This document shows positions 6,442 to 10,982 of a DNA stretch of 10,982 nucleotides, in pieces (position 1 is the stretch's first letter; every line of letters begins with the position of its first letter). The notes under the pieces were generated by a model that had not been told where the DNA came from, searched no databases, and saw only the letters and a program-made list of their open reading frames with translations. This stretch comes from Bacteroidales bacterium M5 (lineage in GTDB: Bacteria; Bacteroidota; Bacteroidia; Bacteroidales; Muribaculaceae). Location: the NCBI GenBank assembly GCA_001689535.1, contig LUJP01000083.1:1-10982 (forward strand). Direction: 5' to 3'. The translations under genes were made by a program, and so were the position numbers.

Positions 6442-6808
6442 GCACCCACCAGACCGCGGTAGCCACGGCTATCACGGCTATCGCCACGGATGAATTGAGA
6501 GCGGCATAGAGCCGCGGATACCTCCCGCGGCAACCCGACGATACAAAGTAAAGCACTATCACCGGCGCGGCGAAAAACAGCGCCGCATTATATCGCCATG
6601 CTCCGGCAATATCGCCCCGGAGTAAGGCATGGAACGCTCTCTGGGAACCGCAGCCGGGGCAATCGAAGCCCGTGAGCGCCTTCAGCGGACAGCGCGGGAA
6701 CAGCGCCGCCCCCGGATCCACCAACGCATATAAAGCTATCACAGCCAGCGCCAATACGGCACCGGCTGCAATCAGCAGTATTCTTTTTTTCTCAGAGCGA
6801 GGAAACAA
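6428..6808 (-). CDS. DUF2752 family membrane protein
   Basis: A 126-residue protein with the DUF2752 hallmark: a CP pair at 40-41, then the CPGCGSQRAFHALLRGD block at 50-66 (consensus CPGCGxTRA). Three hydrophobic segments (about 10-29, 76-91 and 105-123) suggest an inner-membrane protein; the cysteines lie between the first two. Biochemical function of the family is not known; the paired cysteines could bind a metal or form disulfides. Its start lies 17 bases inside the 3' end of the GYF/CD225 gene, so translation is probably coupled. Its 3' end overlaps the convergent pldA by 14 bases. Confidence 0.85.
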   Translation of the reverse strand: MFPRSEKKRILLIAAGAVLALAVIALYALVDPGAALFPRCPLKALTGFDCPGCGSQRAFHALLRGDIAGAWRYNAALFFAAPVIVLYFVSSGCRGRYPRLYAALNSSVAIAVIAVATAVWWVLRNH

Positions 6809-7292
6809 GATCCACGGCGTTGAAGAAAAGCATGAGCGGAAGTTGGATGACTACCCATGCCACAATCGAGGCAATAAGCCAGCCGCAGGCCGCCGTCGAC
6901 GCGCTGCGCGCTCCCTCGTAATCGCCGCGGTTATAGCGCGACGTTACCTTCGACGAATACACCACCCCGATTATAGCCGGGATGCAGCAGCACAGAAAGA
7001 TGGCCACGATATTCCAGCCCAGATAAGTCTCAGGGATGCGTGGACGCGTCATCGAGGGCTGCCGGTTCATGTAGGAATCGCGGCGGTAAGGGTCGTTGTA
7101 GTCCGGAGTGGCGGGAGGTTCCTGCACCGTAGTGCCGAACAGCGGAGCGAGTTCAGGAAACGACGCGGCCTTGCGCCAGTCGGCCATACCGGTGTGCCAC
7201 ACCATTGTCTCCGGTGTGAGAGGAATGCGCATCAGCTCGGTGAGCGACATCGGCCCTACCTTCTGATTGTCGATAATAACCCAATAGTTCAT
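6792..7292 (-). CDS. GYF_2 plus CD225/dispanin domain membrane protein
   Basis: A 166-residue two-domain protein. Residues 1-49 fit the GYF_2 pattern (YWVIIDNQKVGPMSLTEL, VWHTGMADWRKA), a small domain that in other proteins binds proline-rich peptides. A Pro/Tyr/Arg-rich linker (about 55-86) follows. Residues 88-160 are a CD225 (IFITM/dispanin-like) domain with two hydrophobic helices (about 92-112 and 134-157), the conserved loop SSKVTSRYNRGDYEGARSAS between them, and a CCC cluster at 101-103 in the first helix. This combination is common in Bacteroidota and usually near DUF2752 genes, as here. The molecular function is unknown; CD225 domains in animals restrict membrane fusion, but that role should not be carried over. 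The gene begins 1 base after the deoC stop codon. Confidence 0.85.
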   Translation of the reverse strand: MNYWVIIDNQKVGPMSLTELMRIPLTPETMVWHTGMADWRKAASFPELAPLFGTTVQEPPATPDYNDPYRRDSYMNRQPSMTRPRIPETYLGWNIVAIFLCCCIPAIIGVVYSSKVTSRYNRGDYEGARSASTAACGWLIASIVAWVVIQLPLMLFFNAVDLVSSL

Positions 7293-7293
7293 A

Positions 7294-8178
7294 TCAGAAA
7301 TATTTTACAGTCTCGCCGAGAATATCGGAGAGGATATTGTTGGCCAGTCGGCTCGCTCCTATGCGGAATCCCTCGGGATTAAGCCACTCGTCGCCCAGCA
7401 CGGCCTTCACTATGCAGTAATAGCCCAGAGCCTCTTCCGTGGTCGACACGCCTCCGGCGGCCTTGAAGCCTACCTTGCGGCCTGTCTTCTCATAATATTC
7501 CTTGATGCACGAGCACATCACATAGGCGGCTTCGAGCGACGCGCCGGGATAGCCCTTGCCAGTGGAAGTCTTGATGAAATCGGCGCCGGAATACATGGCG
7601 AGCACCGAAGCGGCGCGCACATTTTCGGCCGTACCGAGAGCTCCCGTCTCGAGAATCACTTTCAGATGGGCGTCGCGGCACGACTGCTTGAGCTCTGAAA
7701 GCTCATCGCACACTTCCTCCCAGTCACCGTCAAGGAAATTACCAAGATTCATCACCACGTCTATCTCGTCGGCACCTCCTTCCACAGCCAGAGCGGTCTC
7801 TGCCACCTTCACCTCAGGGAAAGTCTGAGACGAGGGAAATCCACCCGACACGCAGGCAATCTTCACCTCCGTTACGTCGAGCACCGTGCGCACCACCGGT
7901 GCGAAATTCGGATAGACACAGATGGCGGCCACCGACGGCAGGTCGCCGTGGTCGTTCTCGAAATCGTTCACGCGCTCGGTAAAGCGGGCCACCGATGAAG
8001 GCGAATCCGTGGCATTGAGTGTGGTAAGGTCTATGCACGAGAATATAAGGCGGTACACATCGGCGGTACGTGCCTGCTCGAGGTTGGAGGAGAGTATGGC
8101 GGCAACGGCCTCCTTCACCTTATTGTCGTCGGTGAGCACATTGCTTTCGCTCACTGTCTTGTGGTATCTGTCAGTCAT
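7294..8178 (-). CDS. deoC: Deoxyribose-phosphate aldolase (EC 4.1.2.4)
   Basis: A cytoplasmic class I aldolase that splits 2-deoxyribose-5-phosphate into glyceraldehyde-3-phosphate and acetaldehyde in deoxynucleoside breakdown. The TIM-barrel motifs are intact: ICVYP with C87, GADEIDVVMNLG with D140 (E. coli D102), FIKTSTGKG with the Schiff-base K203 (E. coli K167) and GFKAAGGVST with K239 (E. coli K201). At 294 residues it is longer than the 259-residue E. coli enzyme, mainly through an N-terminal extension. It ends in ...VKYF, so the C-terminal tyrosine important in E. coli is penultimate rather than last, if equivalent. It is third in a minus-strand unit, 32 bases after the MazG-like gene and 1 base before the GYF/CD225 gene. 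No promoter element is evident in the 32-base gap. Confidence 0.95.
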   Translation of the reverse strand: MTDRYHKTVSESNVLTDDNKVKEAVAAILSSNLEQARTADVYRLIFSCIDLTTLNATDSPSSVARFTERVNDFENDHGDLPSVAAICVYPNFAPVVRTVLDVTEVKIACVSGGFPSSQTFPEVKVAETALAVEGGADEIDVVMNLGNFLDGDWEEVCDELSELKQSCRDAHLKVILETGALGTAENVRAASVLAMYSGADFIKTSTGKGYPGASLEAAYVMCSCIKEYYEKTGRKVGFKAAGGVSTTEEALGYYCIVKAVLGDEWLNPEGFRIGASRLANNILSDILGETVKYF

Positions 8179-8210
8179 AACGTATATATATTGTAGTTTT
8201 GGTTATCGGT

Positions 8211-8570
8211 TCACTCGCCTTCGGAACGCAGGCGCGGATTGGAGCGGTGACGCTCTTTATCCCTAATGGATTTCTTTGCGAGATTGTTCATAAACGCCTC
8301 GGCCAGATCCACTCCGTGCTGGTTGGCAATCGCTGCCACCACCCATATCACGTCGGCAAGCTCATCAGCCAGCGACGCGCTTTCGCCCGGTTTCCATGAC
8401 TGTTCGCCATCGGTGCGGGCAAGAATACGGGCCACCTCACCGGTTTCCTCGGCCAGGATGGCCATGTTGGTGAGCGGGCTGAAATAGCGCACGCCGACGG
8501 TGGTGATCCACCGGTCCACCTTCGCCTGAAGCTCGCGCAGGCCTATATCGCCTTGTTCGTCGGCAATCAT
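8211..8570 (-). CDS. MazG-like nucleotide pyrophosphohydrolase
   Basis: A 119-residue all-alpha NTP-PPase of the MazG superfamily. It shows the metal-binding pattern: EE at 41-42 and E45 in the first helix (AILAEETGEVAR), then DELADVIWVV with E70 and D73, which together hold Mg2+ for hydrolysing NTPs or dNTPs to NMP and pyrophosphate. The basic tail (KKSIRDKERHRSNPR) is typical of single-domain members. The start at 8570 is chosen because its ATG overlaps the dtd stop in an ATGA junction; a start further upstream in the same frame would run back into dtd. Substrate is unknown; cleaning of damaged nucleotides is the usual inference. Some single-domain members act on dCTP-like substrates, which would suit the neighbouring deoC, but that is speculation. 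Confidence 0.85.
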   Translation of the reverse strand: MIADEQGDIGLRELQAKVDRWITTVGVRYFSPLTNMAILAEETGEVARILARTDGEQSWKPGESASLADELADVIWVVAAIANQHGVDLAEAFMNNLAKKSIRDKERHRSNPRLRSEGE

Positions 8571-9022
8571 TCTTTCAGTCTGGAGTCTATTATTATGGTC
8601 ACGGGGCCGTCGTTCACCAGCTCTACCTGCATGTCGGCGCCGAACACTCCGCGCCCCACCCCGGCAATCTCCGTGGACTGCGCGAGAAGCGAGCAATAGA
8701 GGTTGTAAAGCGCGGTGGCAGTGGCATGGCCTGCGGCGCGGATATAACTCGGGCGGTTGCCCTTGCGCGTGGATGCGGTAAGCGTAAACTGGCTTACGGC
8801 CAGAATGCCGCCATGGGTCTGCTCAACCGAGAGGTTCATCACGCCGTCTTCGTCGTCAAACACCCGCAGTCCGAGCGTCTTCGCGGCCAGCCAGCGGGCA
8901 TCAGCTTCCGTATCGCCCTCTTCCACCCCCACGAGCACCATCAGACCGCGGCCTATCGAGGCCACTTTCTCTCCGGCAATGCTCACCGAGGCTCGTGCAG
9001 CTCTTTGAATCACAATTCTCAT
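8567..9022 (-). CDS. dtd: D-aminoacyl-tRNA deacylase
   Basis: A 151-residue DTD-type enzyme that removes D-amino acids (and glycine) wrongly attached to tRNA. The family landmarks are all present: start MRIVIQRAARASVSI, SQFTL at 77-81, the RKGNRPS block at 86-92 and NDGPVT at 137-142. The last carries the Gly-cisPro pair that acts across the dimer for chirality proofreading. The protein has normal length and is cytoplasmic. It opens a five-gene minus-strand unit and overlaps the MazG-like gene by 4 bases (ATGA). A -7 promoter element lies only 5 bases from its start codon. Confidence 0.95.
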   Translation of the reverse strand: MRIVIQRAARASVSIAGEKVASIGRGLMVLVGVEEGDTEADARWLAAKTLGLRVFDDEDGVMNLSVEQTHGGILAVSQFTLTASTRKGNRPSYIRAAGHATATALYNLYCSLLAQSTEIAGVGRGVFGADMQVELVNDGPVTIIIDSRLKE

Positions 9023-9027
9023 GATTG

Positions 9028-9063
9028 CAAAAGTAATAAGAAATTATTCCCCACGAAAACAAA
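9028..9063 (-). promoter_or_regulatory. Promoter of the dtd unit, probably leaderless
   Basis: On the minus strand TACTTTTG (9035-9028) matches TAnnTTTG exactly and ends 5 bases before the dtd ATG. The -33 candidates are TTTTC (9059-9055, spacing 19) or TTTG (9063-9060, spacing 24), both imperfect in sequence or distance. Transcription would start at or within a base or two of the ATG. Confidence 0.5.
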
Positions 9064-9079
9064 TATTGATTACAGGCCG

Positions 9080-9111
9080 TTTCGGGCTGTGAGATAATTT
9101 GGTTAAATTTG
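9080..9111 (+). promoter_or_regulatory. Promoter of the GH123-like gene
   Basis: TAAATTTG at 9104-9111 is an exact -7 element; TTTC at 9080-9083, 20 bases upstream, is a one-mismatch -33 box. The predicted start near 9117 gives a leader of about 23 nt before the ATG at 9140. It is divergent from the dtd promoter. Confidence 0.55.
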
Positions 9112-9139
9112 TGACTTAAATACATATCACCCATTACCG

Positions 9140-10906
9140 ATGAAAAAACCAATCCTGTTTCTTGCAATGATTCTTGCCGGCGCGACCTATGGCGCCGCCA
9201 AAGACCAGAGCCGTGATCCCTACACCGAACCGGCGGACACCGCGACCGTCGACACCTCAGGCTGGGCAGCCCTCTCGGGCCCCACTCGCCTCACATGGAC
9301 TCCCGGCGACAAGCACTACCGCCAGTTCGCCACGCCTGAAGTCACCCAGTGCTCCGACACTATTGTCAACGCATGGCGCGGCGAGCGCCTCGGCCTCGAA
9401 GCCCTCCTGATAAGCCCCGAGGGCTGCGGACCCGTAAAGGTGAGCCTCTCGCCCCTGCAGCGCGCCGGAAAGTCAGTTGCCGCCCCCGGCAGCCAGGCAT
9501 CGCTGATGCGCTATGTGATTACCACCGCCTACAATACATGCGGCTATCCCTCAGCCGATCTCCCCACCTATACCGTCCCTGACATGATTGACCTTCCCGG
9601 CACCGATGCCGCAATTCCCGCCAAAAGCGTCCGCCCGGTATGGGTCACCGTGGAAGTGCCCCGCGATATTGCACCCGGCGACTACACCATGACGCTCACC
9701 GCCTCGGCTGCCTCCACAGGCAAGACCGTGGCAACGGCTCGTCTGCAGGTGAACGTTGCGCCCAACACACTTCCCGCGCCAAAGGACTACGCGTTCTACC
9801 TCGACATGTGGCAGCAGCCTTACGCCATCTCGCGCTACTACGATGTTGAGCCGTGGAGCGACGCCCACCTTGAAAAAATGGCTCCGTATGCCGATATGCT
9901 GGCCCGCGCCGGACAGAAAGCCGTGAGCGTGATTCTTTTCTACGAGCCCTGGGGCGAGCAGAGCAACGACAAGTTCGAGCCCATGGTTGAGACCGTGCGC
10001 ACAAAGGACGGCAAATGGAAATTCGACTTCTCGGTGCTCGACCGCTACGTAAAGTTCATGGCCGACCACGGCGTGGATGAGGTGCTCGAGTGCTTCACGA
10101 TGGTTCCCTGGCAGCCCCAGTACCGCTACCGCGACGCCGCCACCGACAGCCTGAAATTCATCGAATGCAAGCCCGGCTCGCCCGAGTACAAGGAACTCTG
10201 GACCGCCATGCTGCAGAGCCTCACTTCCCACCTGAAACAGAAAGGATGGTATGATAAGACCGAGATTGTAATGGACGAGCGCGGACTCCCCGACATGCTC
10301 GCCGCCCTCAACGTGGCCCAGACCGCCGTGCCCGGCCTGAAAATGGCCCTCGCCGGCAACTACCACAAGGAACTCGTTGACACCCTCCAGTCCTACACCA
10401 TGATCAAGGGCGAATTCTTCCCCGAGTCCGTGCTCAACAAGCGCCGCGCCAAAGGACAGCGCAGCATCCTCTACACCTGTTGCGCCACTCCCGCTCCGAG
10501 CCAGTTCAGCAACAGCGCACCCGCCGACGGCGCATATCTCCCCGTCTATGCCACCGCCACCGGTTTCGACGGCTATCTGCACTGGTCGTTCAACAACTGG
10601 ACCGACCACCCCATGACCGACACCCGTTTCCACATGTTTGCCCCGGGCGACACCTACTTCGTGTATCCCGACGGACGCACCTCCGTGCGCTACGAGCGCA
10701 TGGTCGAGGGCATACAGATGTCCGAGAAAATACGTCTGCTCCGCGAAGAACTTGAAAACCGTCAGGACCTTGCCGGACTCCAGCTTCTGGAGCAGGCACT
10801 CCTTCCGATTCGCACCGGAGCCATGACCTCATATTATCCCACATCGGCCGTTGTATCCGACCTGCATAAATCCCTCGACGTGATTTCACGCCGTGTAGCG
10901 CAGTAA
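9140..10906 (+). CDS. Secreted DUF4091 / GH123-like glycoside hydrolase
   Basis: A 588-residue exported protein with a short signal peptide (MKKPILFLAMILAGATYG...). Residues about 40-210 form a beta-sandwich N-terminal domain ending in VEVPRDIAPGDYTMTLTA, typical of proteins of this class. Residues about 213-500 match the DUF4091/GH123 catalytic barrel: FYLDMWQQP at 219-227, the Asp-Glu pair in EIVMDERG (D379, E380), and FDGYLHWSFNNW at 476-487. In characterised GH123 enzymes (beta-N-acetylgalactosaminidases acting by substrate assistance) an adjacent Asp-Glu pair is catalytic, and this pair is the likely counterpart. The C-terminal helical region (about 515-588) is usual for the family. The true substrate is unknown; many DUF4091 proteins are uncharacterised. 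No SusC/SusD genes are nearby in the window. It is monocistronic here, followed by an insertion-sequence end. Confidence 0.8.
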   Translation: MKKPILFLAMILAGATYGAAKDQSRDPYTEPADTATVDTSGWAALSGPTRLTWTPGDKHYRQFATPEVTQCSDTIVNAWRGERLGLEALLISPEGCGPVKVSLSPLQRAGKSVAAPGSQASLMRYVITTAYNTCGYPSADLPTYTVPDMIDLPGTDAAIPAKSVRPVWVTVEVPRDIAPGDYTMTLTASAASTGKTVATARLQVNVAPNTLPAPKDYAFYLDMWQQPYAISRYYDVEPWSDAHLEKMAPYADMLARAGQKAVSVILFYEPWGEQSNDKFEPMVETVRTKDGKWKFDFSVLDRYVKFMADHGVDEVLECFTMVPWQPQYRYRDAATDSLKFIECKPGSPEYKELWTAMLQSLTSHLKQKGWYDKTEIVMDERGLPDMLAALNVAQTAVPGLKMALAGNYHKELVDTLQSYTMIKGEFFPESVLNKRRAKGQRSILYTCCATPAPSQFSNSAPADGAYLPVYATATGFDGYLHWSFNNWTDHPMTDTRFHMFAPGDTYFVYPDGRTSVRYERMVEGIQMSEKIRLLREELENRQDLAGLQLLEQALLPIRTGAMTSYYPTSAVVSDLHKSLDVISRRVAQ

Positions 10907-10955
10907 CAGGACGCAATAACATAGTAAAAATCAATATAAAACGCCCTCCCTATAC

Positions 10956-10982
10956 TGAAGTGACCCCAAAAAGTTGGACGGG
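10956..10982. mobile_element. Terminal repeat of an IS3-family element, cut by window end
   Basis: The last 27 bases begin with TGAAGTGACCCC and continue AAAAAGTTGGAC, which matches the ends of IS3-family (IS150-like) elements known from Bacteroidota as I remember them, including the 5'-TG tip. The transposase would lie outside the window. Which end this is, and whether the element is complete, cannot be seen. The 49 bases between the preceding stop codon and the tip show no gene. Confidence 0.6.

Noticed and set aside
9551..10633. A 360-codon open frame on the minus strand opposite the GH123-like gene.
   Set aside because: Its sequence is low-complexity in Gly, Val, His and Glu, as expected for the antisense of a GC-rich gene, and it shows no motif; the plus-strand gene has a signal peptide and family motifs.

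Overview
The window looks like chromosomal DNA from a GC-rich member of the Bacteroidales, possibly near the Muribaculaceae; the family is an inference. Three things point there: promoters of the phylum type (a -33 TTTG box and a -7 TAnnTTTG box), genes without clear Shine-Dalgarno sequences, and typical Bacteroidota families (DUF4369 lipoprotein, GYF/CD225 membrane protein, GH123-like DUF4091 protein, and secreted proteins cleaved as A-x-A|Q).

Layout. (1) 62-2842, minus strand: a two-gene unit with its own promoter (2811-2842) and terminator (62-94). It encodes a DUF4369/thioredoxin-like lipoprotein, then a YifB/ComM AAA+ ATPase that is broken by an apparent one-base deletion near 678/679. 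(2) 2871-3236, plus strand: no long gene. It holds a promoter, a run of perfect short hairpins, a 25-codon open frame and a long terminal stem-loop ending in a U-run. This reads as a roughly 330-nt structured RNA and is the most interesting part of the window. (3) 3303-5420, plus strand: three exported proteins of unknown role (a 172-aa periplasmic protein, a 216-aa outer-membrane beta-barrel, and a 267-aa protein with a BamE-like C-terminus), with a strong terminator between the second and third. (4) 5472-6441, plus strand: three tandem -7 elements, then an outer-membrane phospholipase A (PldA) with its catalytic residues intact. (5) 9022 down to 6428, minus strand: a compact unit of dtd, a MazG-like pyrophosphohydrolase, deoC, a GYF/CD225 protein and a DUF2752 protein, with overlaps or short gaps and a 14-bp tail-to-tail overlap with pldA. 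(6) 9140-10906, plus strand: a secreted GH123-like glycoside hydrolase candidate, divergent from dtd. The window then ends inside what looks like the tip of an IS3-family insertion sequence.

How the parts relate. The dtd-mazG-deoC cluster combines tRNA chirality proofreading, nucleotide-pool cleaning and deoxyribose catabolism, with two small membrane proteins added downstream. The plus-strand genes are mostly envelope proteins. No complete mobile element, CRISPR array, tRNA or rRNA was seen.
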